A DNA stretch of 5,543 bases from Gammaproteobacteria bacterium. GTDB lineage: Bacteria > Pseudomonadota > Gammaproteobacteria > Immundisolibacterales > Immundisolibacteraceae. How positions within the stretch are numbered: the first letter of the stretch is position 1; each line of letters begins with the position of its first letter. Location of the stretch: NCBI GenBank assembly GCA_003645395.1, contig QNFC01000128.1:1-5543 (forward strand), in the 5' to 3' direction. Below, one piece after another: positions 1 to 5,543 of this stretch. The notes under the pieces are model-generated. The model was not told the DNA's origin, did no database searches, and saw only the letters and a list, made by a program, of their open reading frames with translations. The translations under genes and the position numbers were made by a program.

Positions 1-405
1 AATGGCATGGTGATTACGCCGGATGGCAGACGGCTGATCAGTGCTGAAACCTTCGGTCACCAATTGATGCAATATGACCTGGGCGCTGATGGTGCTTTGA
101 CTAATCGCCGGGAGTTTGCCGGGCTTGGCGAGTACACCCCAGACGGTATCTGCCTGGATGCCGACGGTGGGGTCTGGCTAGCCTCGTTCGTTACCAGCGA
201 ATTTGTGCGCGTTACCGAGGGGGGTGAAGTGACCCACCGTGTTGATCCCGGACGCGCAGCGGTTGCCTGTGCCCTCGGCGGCGAGGGGCGAAATACTCTG
301 TTCATGCTCTCTGCAGAAACCGACATTGAGCGGTTAGCGAAGGGTGATTCAAAAGCGTATATCGATATTGTCACCGTCGACGTACCGGGTGCCGGAATCC
401 CGTAA
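1..405 (+). CDS. SMP-30/gluconolactonase-family protein, C-terminal part (5' end outside window)
   Basis: Reading frame 1 is open from the first base and ends at TAA 403-405, leaving 134 C-terminal residues; the true start lies upstream. The fragment opens with Asn-Gly-Met followed by a TPDG repeat. This resembles the 'PNG' strand of SMP-30/gluconolactonase/LRE-like beta-propellers, whose Asn is a metal ligand (Asn154 in regucalcin). About 47 residues on comes TPDGICLDADGGVW, matching the family's PDG-x-x-x-D-x-x-G block, whose first Asp (fragment residue 48) would correspond to metal ligand Asp204. The late VACALGG...LFMLSA strand pattern also fits the closing blade. Known members hydrolyse sugar lactones or other cyclic esters with a divalent metal. 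The N-terminal Glu ligand and any signal peptide cannot be seen. The next gene starts 69 bp downstream on the same strand, so cotranscription is likely. The family call is fairly secure; the substrate is unknown, and a lactone in a ring-degradation pathway is inference. Confidence 0.82.
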   Translation, partial: NGMVITPDGRRLISAETFGHQLMQYDLGADGALTNRREFAGLGEYTPDGICLDADGGVWLASFVTSEFVRVTEGGEVTHRVDPGRAAVACALGGEGRNTLFMLSAETDIERLAKGDSKAYIDIVTVDVPGAGIP

Positions 406-435
406 ACAAATTGAATATATGCAGTAACCGGTTTA

Positions 436-452
436 CAGAGTCATCGGCTCTG
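436..452 (+). other. Small hairpin in the leader of the flavoprotein gene
   Basis: CAGAG (436-440) can pair with CTCTG (448-452) around a 7-nt loop, in the 69-bp gap between the lactonase and flavoprotein genes. Just upstream, AACCGGTT (426-433) is a perfect 8-bp palindrome. The hairpin is followed by AAAATAAG, not a T-run, so it is not an intrinsic terminator. It ends 8 bp before the ribosome binding site. A role in mRNA stability or protein binding is possible, and so is chance. Confidence 0.25.
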
Positions 453-474
453 AAAATAAGAGAGGGGTTCCAGT

Positions 475-2229
475 ATGGCTAAACAGGCAGGGTTTGAATC
501 GGTGAATCAATCCGTTTCACGTCGCCGCTTTTTAGGCGGTGTCAGCGGCGTTGCCGGCGCAGCGCTGTTGCCGGGTGTCGCGCTGGGGGCGGACAGAGTC
601 GCTGACCCGCAGCAATGGGATCTGGGGACCGACCTGGTAGTGGTGGGCAGTGGCGCGGCGGGGTCGTGTGCGGCGCTTTATGGCCAGCGCGCTGGGGCGA
701 AAGTGCTGGTGCTTGAAAAAGCCAGCTATTACGGCGGCACTACACAAAAGTCACAGGGCGCCTACTGGATTCCCAACAACTCGTTAATGCGTGATCGAGG
801 TCTTGAAGACCGGCGCATTGATGCGCTGCGTTACATGGCGCGGCTCTCTTTTCCTACCGAATACCAGGCGGATGATGCAACCCTGGGGCTGACCCAACCG
901 GCATTTGATCTGATCGCAACCTATTACGACCACGGCGCACCTATGGTTGATGAGCTGGCGGCGATGGGTGTGCTCAAATCGACGTTTATGACCGGTTTTG
1001 ACGGGACGGACTTTCCCGATTACTACGCCCACCTGACCGAAAACAAAGCGCCGATCGGCCGCATTCTGGTGCCTGAAAACGGTGAGGGTAAGCAGGGCAT
1101 GGGCGATGAGCTGATTCGTCAGCTGGAAGCGGGTGTCCGGCGCGCCGGGGTGGAGGTGAAACTCTCCAGTCGCGCGCAGAAACTGCTGCTTGATGACAAC
1201 GGCGGCGTTGTCGGCCTGGTTTATAGCGATGGTGAAGGTCACTCCCACGCGGTGCGCGCCCGCAAAGGCGTGGTCTTTGGCAGTGGTGGGTTCATTCATA
1301 ACCGCGAGCTAAGCAAAAACTTTCTGCGCGGGCCGGTTTATGGCGGTTGCACGGTTGCGGCAGCAGAAGGTGATTTTGTCACCATGGGTGCAGCGGCCGG
1401 TGCGGCGTTGGGCAATATGAACAACGCCTGGTGGGCGCAAATTCTGCTGGAGCACGCCATCGCCAACTCAGCGGTGGCAATGAACGTATTCGTGCCGCCG
1501 GGCGACTCGATGATCGAGGTGAATCGTTACGGCCAGCGCTTTGTGAATGAGAAGTTTGTCTATAACGAACGCACCCAGGCCCAGTTTGTCTGGGACGCTA
1601 ATCGGGCGGAATATCCTAATCTTTTCCCGGTGTTGATTTACGATAAAAAAGTTGCCGAGCGGTTTGCCGGCGTGTTTCCGGTGCCCCCCGGCAAAGCCGA
1701 ATACCTGATTACCGGCGAGAGTCTGGAACAGTTGAGTGAGGCAATTGCAGCTCGTTTTGCGGCCCTGTCGGCGCACACCGGTAGCTATGAATTAGACCCG
1801 CAATTTACCGAGAACCTGCTAGCCACGGTCGAGCGGTTTAACGGTCTTGCCAAACAGGGTGTGGATCCCGATTTCAAGCGCGGCGAAGTGCCATCGGAGC
1901 TGTTTTTTAATAAATTTTATACGCCTCCCGGCGAGCCGCCCTATGAGCCTAATGCCACCATGCGGCCGTTTGCTGACAGTGGCCCTTACTACGCGATGAT
2001 TCTTGCCCCCGGCGTGCTCGACACCAAGGGTGGGCCGCGCATTAATACGAATGGCCAGGTGCTCGATAACTACGACCAGCCGATAGCCGGGCTTTACGGT
2101 GCCGGCAATTGCATTGCTGCGCCGGCGGCGCAGGCCTACTGGTCAGCGGGCGCGACCATCGGCGCGGCGATGGTTTACGGCGCACTCGCCGGTGAGCACG
2201 CGGTAACCGGTTCGATCGAACGCGGTTAA
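475..2229 (+). CDS. Tat-exported FAD-dependent dehydrogenase, fumarate reductase/3-ketosteroid Delta1-dehydrogenase-like
   Basis: This 584-residue protein starts at ATG 475, 7 bp after AGAGGGG (461-467). Residues 15-20 read SRRRFL, a twin-arginine motif, followed by a hydrophobic Gly/Ala/Val/Leu stretch (about 21-38) and a plausible cleavage site near 38-39, so export by Tat is predicted. The Rossmann dinucleotide site is GSGAAG at 58-63 with an acidic residue at E81 ending the second strand, then YYGGTTQKSQGAYWIP (85-100), the GGTT-x-x-S-x-G-x-x-W-P block typical of KstD-like flavoproteins. EGD (298-300) and NNAWW (to W320) match the middle KstD motif. The C-terminal FAD block LYGAGN precedes AYWSAGATIG; Y555 and G559 align with the Tyr and Gly (Tyr487/Gly491 in Rhodococcus KstD1) that polarise the 3-keto group. 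The helical-domain catalytic Tyr residues could not be assigned by eye. Likely role: FAD-dependent desaturation next to a ketone. Fumarate or urocanate reductase-type activity is the main alternative, though no haem domain is present. Length fits the KstD family plus a signal peptide. Confidence 0.88.
   Translation: MAKQAGFESVNQSVSRRRFLGGVSGVAGAALLPGVALGADRVADPQQWDLGTDLVVVGSGAAGSCAALYGQRAGAKVLVLEKASYYGGTTQKSQGAYWIPNNSLMRDRGLEDRRIDALRYMARLSFPTEYQADDATLGLTQPAFDLIATYYDHGAPMVDELAAMGVLKSTFMTGFDGTDFPDYYAHLTENKAPIGRILVPENGEGKQGMGDELIRQLEAGVRRAGVEVKLSSRAQKLLLDDNGGVVGLVYSDGEGHSHAVRARKGVVFGSGGFIHNRELSKNFLRGPVYGGCTVAAAEGDFVTMGAAAGAALGNMNNAWWAQILLEHAIANSAVAMNVFVPPGDSMIEVNRYGQRFVNEKFVYNERTQAQFVWDANRAEYPNLFPVLIYDKKVAERFAGVFPVPPGKAEYLITGESLEQLSEAIAARFAALSAHTGSYELDPQFTENLLATVERFNGLAKQGVDPDFKRGEVPSELFFNKFYTPPGEPPYEPNATMRPFADSGPYYAMILAPGVLDTKGGPRINTNGQVLDNYDQPIAGLYGAGNCIAAPAAQAYWSAGATIGAAMVYGALAGEHAVTGSIERG
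2204..2228 (+). other. Stem-loop spanning the stop codon of the flavoprotein gene
   Basis: TAACCG (2204-2209) pairs with CGGTTA (2223-2228) and GTTC (2210-2213) with GAAC (2218-2221), with one bulged G at 2222 and a GATC loop. This gives a 10-bp stem over the last codons and the stop of the flavoprotein gene. The core GTTCGATCGAAC is a perfect 12-bp palindrome. The nearest T-run (TTTTT, 2247-2251) lies 18 bp beyond, too far for a standard intrinsic terminator. It may protect the 3' end of the upstream message or help uncouple the two genes. The structure is seen in the sequence; the function is inference. Confidence 0.4.
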
Positions 2230-2249
2230 ACTACGTACTCTATTAGTTT

Positions 2250-2279
2250 TTGATACTCTGATCTGCCCTGGATTTTCAT
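2250..2279 (+). promoter_or_regulatory. Weak sigma-70-like promoter candidate before the MDR gene
   Basis: TTGATA (2250-2255) matches the -35 consensus at 5 of 6 positions. With an 18-bp spacer it is followed by TTTCAT (2274-2279), which matches the -10 consensus at 4 of 6 but lacks the conserved A at position 2. It sits in the largest gap of the window (108 bp, 2230-2337), downstream of a stem-loop and overlapping a direct repeat. The match is weak, and the genes may simply be cotranscribed. Confidence 0.2.
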
Positions 2280-2288
2280 CTGGCCTGG
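2261..2288 (+). repeat. 11-bp direct repeat, possible operator
   Basis: ATCTGCCCTGG (2261-2271) and ATCTGGCCTGG (2278-2288) differ at one base and start 17 bp apart. The first copy lies in the spacer and the second begins at the -10 end of the weak promoter candidate 2250-2279, about 50 bp before the MDR start codon. Direct repeats placed this way can be regulator sites, but no regulator gene is visible here and the binding protein is unknown. Confidence 0.45.
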
Positions 2289-2337
2289 GTCATGATTCTC
2301 GCTGCTCATTTCCAAAAAGCCCACGATAAGGATATCC

Positions 2338-3291
2338 ATGAAAGCAATTTCAATAGCAGGTTATGGCGGCGTAGAAGTGCTGGAGCTGACGGATCAGCCC
2401 AAACCGCCCATTAAGGCAGATCAGGTTCTAGTTGCCGTGAAGACGGCAGCAGTCAATCCCATCGACTGGCGCATCCGTAGTGGCGGTCTCGCTAAATTTA
2501 TCGAGTGCGATTTCCCGGTGATTCTCGGTCGAGAAGTGGCCGGTGTCGTGGCTGAAATCGGCGCAGATGTCAGTGATTTTTCCGTCGGCGATGAAGTCTT
2601 CGGCTTCCTGCAGCAGCTAGAGATGAAATGGGGAAGCTTTGCTGAGTATGTGCCTGCGGACGCGTGCAAACTTGCCCATAAGCCTGTCGGCCTGTCGTTT
2701 GAGCAGGCCGTTGCCATCCCCGTGGCGTTTCACACTGCTCAGCAGGCGCTGTTTCAACACGGTGGTCTGCAATCGGGCCAAACGGTATTGATACACGCCG
2801 CCGCCGGTGCCGTGGGTTCCGTCGCCGTGCAGCTGGCTCATCAGGCAGGGGCCACGGTGCTGGCGACCGCCAGCGCTAATAACCACGACTATGTGCTTGG
2901 TTTGGGGGCTCACCGGGTGGTGGATTATCACGATGCAGATTTTGGCGCTAAGCTCAAGGCCGATTACCCGGACGGGGTCGCGGTCATCCTGGCGCCGTTT
3001 GCCGGTCAGTCATTACAGGGCAGTGAGCCGTTGGTGTCGGCGACGACCAAAATCATTCTACTCAGCCCGGTCGCGAATCCGGCGGATATGAAAATCGGCC
3101 CGGTGAAATCGCAGATCATGATCTGTGCAGCCGATGGTAAGGTGCTGGAGGAGGTTGCCGAGCAGTTTGCAAGCGGTCGGCTCAAAATGGAGATTGCCCA
3201 GGTGTTCCCGTTTAACCAGGTGGTTCAGGCGCAGGAGCTGAGTGCGATCGAGCGTGTTCGTGGCAAAATTGTGATTAAAGTCAGCGATTAA
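2338..3291 (+). CDS. NAD(P)H-dependent, zinc-independent MDR oxidoreductase (quinone oxidoreductase/enone reductase type)
   Basis: This 317-residue protein starts at ATG 2338, preceded by TAAGGA (2327-2332) with a 5-bp spacing. The N-terminal GroES-like domain (about 1-130) shows AAVNPIDWRIRSG (37-49), PVILGREVAGVV (60-71) and FSVGDEVFGF (81-90), the usual signature of quinone-oxidoreductase-like MDR enzymes. The Rossmann domain carries AAAGAVGSVAVQLA (154-167), the MDR cofactor loop of type A-x-x-G-x-x-G. The C-terminal part ends with the family's VQAQELSAIERVRGKIVIKV block. The Cys/His ligands for catalytic zinc and the four-Cys structural zinc cluster of classical alcohol dehydrogenases are absent, so a zinc-free reductase of a quinone, enone or carbonyl is expected. 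Length is normal for the family. There is no signal peptide, so it is cytoplasmic, unlike the flavoprotein upstream. Substrate and NADH/NADPH preference are not determined here; in this context it may reduce a ring enone. Confidence 0.88.
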   Translation: MKAISIAGYGGVEVLELTDQPKPPIKADQVLVAVKTAAVNPIDWRIRSGGLAKFIECDFPVILGREVAGVVAEIGADVSDFSVGDEVFGFLQQLEMKWGSFAEYVPADACKLAHKPVGLSFEQAVAIPVAFHTAQQALFQHGGLQSGQTVLIHAAAGAVGSVAVQLAHQAGATVLATASANNHDYVLGLGAHRVVDYHDADFGAKLKADYPDGVAVILAPFAGQSLQGSEPLVSATTKIILLSPVANPADMKIGPVKSQIMICAADGKVLEEVAEQFASGRLKMEIAQVFPFNQVVQAQELSAIERVRGKIVIKVSD

Positions 3292-3302
3292 AAATATCCC
3301 GC

Positions 3303-3326
3303 AAAGAGCTGGGTGAGCGGCTTTTT
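3303..3326 (+). terminator. Weak terminator- or attenuator-like hairpin after the MDR gene
   Basis: AGCTG (3307-3311) pairs with CGGCT (3318-3322), including one G-T wobble, around a 6-nt loop. The flanking AAAG (3303-3306) can extend pairing into TTTT (3323-3326). It begins 12 bp after the MDR stop codon and its 3' arm runs straight into a T-run. The GC core is only 5 bp, so termination would be partial at best. It could reduce transcription into the monooxygenase gene rather than end the operon. Confidence 0.33.
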
Positions 3327-3353
3327 CACTCGGCTAATGCTTAATCTTAAAAC

Positions 3354-3362
3354 GGAGAGAGG
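3354..3362 (+). promoter_or_regulatory. Ribosome binding site that fixes the monooxygenase start
   Basis: GGAGAGAGG at 3354-3362 ends just before ATG 3364, and its GGAG core (3354-3357) lies 6 bp from the ATG. The in-frame GTG at 3313 has no comparable site and lies in the loop of the hairpin at 3303-3326. The ATG is therefore the preferred start. Confidence 0.75.
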
Positions 3363-3363
3363 A

Positions 3364-4551
3364 ATGTCAAACCCCACATCAGCAGAATTGATCCAGCGCG
3401 CCCGCGATATGGCGCCCACCATGGCACAGCGGGCGGTGGTCTGTGAACAACTCGGACGCCTGCCAGATGAGACCTACGAAGATTTTCGTGAAGCAGGTTT
3501 TTATCGCATCGTCCAGCCGAAGGCCTTCGGCGGCTATGAGATGGACCTGATGACCCTGTTTGATGTCTCCAAAGAGATCGCCCGCGGTGGCTGTGCCTCC
3601 AGCGCCTGGGTGCTGAGCATTCTGGCGATTCATAATTACTACCTCGGTTATTTTGACCCCAAAGCTCAGGTGGATATCTGGGGCGAAGATGACAACAATC
3701 AGACTTGCACGCCCTTTAATCCATCGGGTACGGTGACCAAAGTCACTGGCGGGGTTGAGGTTAAAGGCGGCCGCTGGACTTTTGCCAGCGGTTGCGACCA
3801 TTCGGCCTTTGCGCTGATCGGCGTACTAATCGATCATGGCGACGGCAACCCGCCGGAGTTCTGCCAATGCGTGGTGCCCAAAGGTGAATTCAATATCGAT
3901 CACGACAGCTGGAACGTGGCCGGTCTGAAAGGCTCAGGCAGTAAAGACCTGACGGTGGATGAGATCTTTGTACCCCAGCACCGTATTTTTTCTCTGACCA
4001 AAGTCACTCAGGGATTTGCGCCGGGTCGCGAGATCAACACCGGTCCGCTGTATAAACAGGCGTTTTTCCCACCGTCGATCAATTCACTGGTAGCCCCGGC
4101 CTGCGGTGCTGCGCTGCACGCGCTGGACACCTTTGAAGAGAAAATGAAATCGCGCACACTGGTGTTTGGCGCCGGTGATCAGATCGAAAAAGTGCCGTCG
4201 TTGATCCGCCTGGTTGAAGCGGAGTCAGAAATTGAAGCTGCTGAAATGCTAATCAAGCGCGACAGCATCGAGCTGATGAAGCTGGCGGAGCAGGGCAAGC
4301 AGGCCTCGCAGCAACTGTTGGCACGTACCCTTCACAGCAATGCTTTTGGGGCGACGGTCTTCACCCGCGCGGTGGAGCGGCTCTTCGTTGCCAGCGGCGG
4401 CGGTGCGTTGCAAAACGATCACCCGATGCAGCGGGCCTGGCGTGATGTGCACACCATTAATAACCATGGTGGCCTCAATTTTGATTCCACCGCCGAGCTT
4501 TACGGCAAAGTGCGTATGGGCCTGCCCGGGGGGAGTGCCCTGCTGGGGTAA
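3364..4551 (+). CDS. Acyl-CoA-dehydrogenase-fold flavin-dependent monooxygenase (HsaA / HPAH-C2-like oxygenase component)
   Basis: From ATG 3364 this is a 395-residue protein, the usual size for group D flavin monooxygenases with the acyl-CoA dehydrogenase fold. The N-terminal helical domain contains LPDETYEDFREAGFYRIVQP (33-52) and KAFGGYEMDL, the typical 'G-x-x-R-x-x-x-P-x-x-x-G-G' entry. GGCASSAWVLS (75-85) is the conserved helix. The central beta domain has GRWTFASGCDHS (136-147) and WNVAGLKGSGSKD (183-195), close to the W-x-x-x-G-x-x-G-T-G-S block of HsaA-like enzymes. The C-terminal helical domain has RAWRDVHTINNH (357-368), whose His residues fit the active-site RD-x-H...H region. Known relatives, such as the 3-HSA hydroxylase HsaA and Acinetobacter p-hydroxyphenylacetate hydroxylase C2, ortho-hydroxylate phenols using reduced FMN/FAD from a separate reductase. 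No reductase gene is in the window. A CoA-ester dehydrogenase is less likely, because these motifs fit the monooxygenase branch. The substrate is unknown; a phenolic or steroid-like ring is inference. Confidence 0.85.
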   Translation: MSNPTSAELIQRARDMAPTMAQRAVVCEQLGRLPDETYEDFREAGFYRIVQPKAFGGYEMDLMTLFDVSKEIARGGCASSAWVLSILAIHNYYLGYFDPKAQVDIWGEDDNNQTCTPFNPSGTVTKVTGGVEVKGGRWTFASGCDHSAFALIGVLIDHGDGNPPEFCQCVVPKGEFNIDHDSWNVAGLKGSGSKDLTVDEIFVPQHRIFSLTKVTQGFAPGREINTGPLYKQAFFPPSINSLVAPACGAALHALDTFEEKMKSRTLVFGAGDQIEKVPSLIRLVEAESEIEAAEMLIKRDSIELMKLAEQGKQASQQLLARTLHSNAFGATVFTRAVERLFVASGGGALQNDHPMQRAWRDVHTINNHGGLNFDSTAELYGKVRMGLPGGSALLG

Positions 4552-4615
4552 ATTCAAATTAAGATAAACGCCTGACGGCATAACTGAAACCACCGCTTAT
4601 CGGGAGAGGAAAAGC

Positions 4616-5543
4616 ATGGAGTACAGCAAAACAGAAGCCAAACAGTGGGCGCAGAAAAACCTGCGTGGAATTTACGATGCGCCGCTAACGCCCTTCACTA
4701 AAGAGGGTGAAATCGACGAACCGGCCCTGCGCGACAACATTGACCAGTTTGTTGAGATGGGGCTGGACGGTATTGTCGTTGGCGGTTTTATCGCCGAGGC
4801 GTGGAACCTGACCCTTTCCGAGTGGTATCACTATCACGAGTTGATCGCGGAGGCGGTGGACGGCCGTATCGATATCTCCACCATTATTCTTGACCCCAGC
4901 GCCCGGCAGGCACTAGAAAAAATGCAGGCGGTGGAGAAAATGGGCTACCGCACTGCCGAGGTGATGAACCCAGCGGTGCAGCTCAAATCCGACGACGAAA
5001 TCTACTCCTTCTATAAATACCTGGCCGACCGCACCGACATGGCGATGATTCTCTATCGCACGGCGGTCTCCGGTACGGTGCTGGGGCTAGATTTAATGCA
5101 ACGGCTGGCGGACATCGACACCATCGTCGGGGTAAAACAGGGCAGTTTGAAGCGCTCCGATACCGTCAAATTACGCCGTGAAATTCGCGATGATTTTTTC
5201 ATCAGCGAGCCGATCGAGCAGTATTTTTACGACGACCTGCGTGCCGGCTATCCGTTCATCCAGTGGGCGGCCTATCACTTCACCACCTACGGCAAAAAGC
5301 GCAGTGTTATTCTCGAATACAAAAAGCTTGCCGAGGAGGGCAAGTGGGACGAGGCCTATCAGGTCTGGGCCTCTCTGCGCGATGTAGCCGGTTTTGTTGA
5401 AGACATGACCATCTGGGAGTTAGCTAAAACCGGCACCTACGCCTCGGCCTTTGCCATCCTCAAACCCTGGTACGACGCTATCGGCCTGCACGGTGGTTAT
5501 ACCCTCGCGCCGGTTGAGGATGTCTCCGCCGAGCGGCGCGAAT
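4616..5543 (+). CDS. DapA/N-acetylneuraminate lyase-superfamily Schiff-base aldolase or lyase (3' end outside window)
   Basis: The frame opens at ATG 4616 after GGGAGAGGA (4602-4610, 5 bp spacing) and stays open for 309 codons to the window edge. DapA-type proteins are about 290-310 residues long, so little is missing. The TIM-barrel start LRGIYDAPLTPFTKEGEID (16-34) and FVEMGLDGIVVGGF (45-58) are classic for the superfamily. The active-site Tyr is Y147 (ILYRT) and the Schiff-base Lys is K174 (VGVKQGS), 27 residues apart, close to the 28 in E. coli DapA (Tyr133/Lys161). However, the GTTGES loop is GFIAEA (57-62), so both Thr and the second Gly are lost, and the PYY segment is PAV (119-121), removing the Tyr of the proton-relay triad. 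Biosynthesis of dihydrodipicolinate is therefore unlikely. A catabolic aldolase, hydratase-aldolase or dehydratase using the same Lys chemistry is more plausible, and the operon context supports it. No signal peptide is seen; it is cytoplasmic. Confidence 0.85.
   Translation, partial: MEYSKTEAKQWAQKNLRGIYDAPLTPFTKEGEIDEPALRDNIDQFVEMGLDGIVVGGFIAEAWNLTLSEWYHYHELIAEAVDGRIDISTIILDPSARQALEKMQAVEKMGYRTAEVMNPAVQLKSDDEIYSFYKYLADRTDMAMILYRTAVSGTVLGLDLMQRLADIDTIVGVKQGSLKRSDTVKLRREIRDDFFISEPIEQYFYDDLRAGYPFIQWAAYHFTTYGKKRSVILEYKKLAEEGKWDEAYQVWASLRDVAGFVEDMTIWELAKTGTYASAFAILKPWYDAIGLHGGYTLAPVEDVSAERRE

Noticed and set aside
402..436. GTAAAC (402-407) and GTTTAC (431-436) as an inverted repeat around the lactonase stop.
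   Set aside because: Only 6 bp, AT-rich and 23 bp apart; too weak to call a terminator or operator.
784..1299. A 171-residue open frame on the - strand inside the flavoprotein gene.
   Set aside because: The + strand frame here encodes clear flavoprotein sequence. The antisense product is rich in His, Arg and Gln with no recognisable motif, typical of a shadow in GC-rich coding DNA.
424..2212. GTAACCGGTT occurs both before the flavoprotein gene (424-433) and near its 3' end (2203-2212), suggesting flanking repeats of an inserted cassette.
   Set aside because: A 10-bp exact match is expected several times by chance in 5.5 kb, the second copy is coding, and there is no transposase, longer repeat or change in base composition.
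3313..3363. In-frame GTG giving the monooxygenase 17 extra N-terminal residues.
   Set aside because: It has no ribosome binding site, lies in the loop of a hairpin, and the added residues do not look like the family N-terminus. ATG 3364 has a strong, well-spaced site.
3379..3801. A 140-residue open frame on the - strand inside the monooxygenase gene.
   Set aside because: It overlaps the conserved N-terminal domain of the monooxygenase and shows no family signature of its own.
4552..4615. The gap before the aldolase gene was checked for a promoter or terminator.
   Set aside because: Only 3-bp stems (for example GCC/GGC near 4570-4579) and no paired -35/-10 boxes were found. It holds the ribosome binding site and nothing else I can support.
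5178..5387. A 69-residue + strand frame overlapping the aldolase gene.
   Set aside because: Its Ser/Arg/Pro-rich product is a frame-shifted reading of the aldolase, which is continuous here and needs no second gene or frameshift.

Overview
The window carries five protein-coding genes, all on the + strand. Three are complete and two are cut by the window edges. Intergenic gaps are short (64-108 bp), and every gene with a visible start has a clear purine-rich ribosome binding site. No tRNA, rRNA, CRISPR array, transposase, integrase or phage gene was seen. Moderate-to-high GC, strong Shine-Dalgarno sites and a Tat-exported flavoprotein suggest a free-living Gram-negative bacterium. A gammaproteobacterial degrader of steroids, terpenoids or aromatics would fit, but this is inference from gene content and general sequence feel; nothing here fixes the taxon.

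Layout: (1) 1-405, the C-terminal part of an SMP-30/gluconolactonase-type beta-propeller lactonase. (2) 475-2229, a Tat-signal FAD dehydrogenase of the fumarate reductase/3-ketosteroid Delta1-dehydrogenase (KstD) superfamily. (3) 2338-3291, a zinc-independent medium-chain dehydrogenase/reductase of the quinone-oxidoreductase type. (4) 3364-4551, an acyl-CoA-dehydrogenase-fold flavin-dependent monooxygenase resembling HsaA and the oxygenase component of two-component p-hydroxyphenylacetate hydroxylases. (5) 4616-5543, a class I (Schiff-base) aldolase/lyase of the DapA/N-acetylneuraminate lyase superfamily, lacking only its extreme C-terminus.

Read together this looks like part of a catabolic operon for a cyclic, probably ketonic or phenolic, carbon source. 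The flavoprotein could desaturate a ring, the NAD(P)H-dependent MDR enzyme could reduce an enone or carbonyl, the monooxygenase could hydroxylate a ring, the Schiff-base enzyme could do a retro-aldol or hydratase-aldolase step, and the SMP-30 protein could open a lactone. The order and the substrate are inference. The flavin reductase that an HsaA-type oxygenase needs, any ring-cleavage dioxygenase and any regulator are not in the window.

Three points deserve attention. The KstD-like enzyme carries a Tat signal, which would place it outside the cytoplasm. The aldolase keeps the Schiff-base Lys and the active-site Tyr but has lost the usual Thr-Thr and Tyr-Tyr positions of true dihydrodipicolinate synthases. 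The 108-bp gap before the MDR gene holds an 11-bp direct repeat (one mismatch, 17-bp period) over a weak promoter-like sequence.
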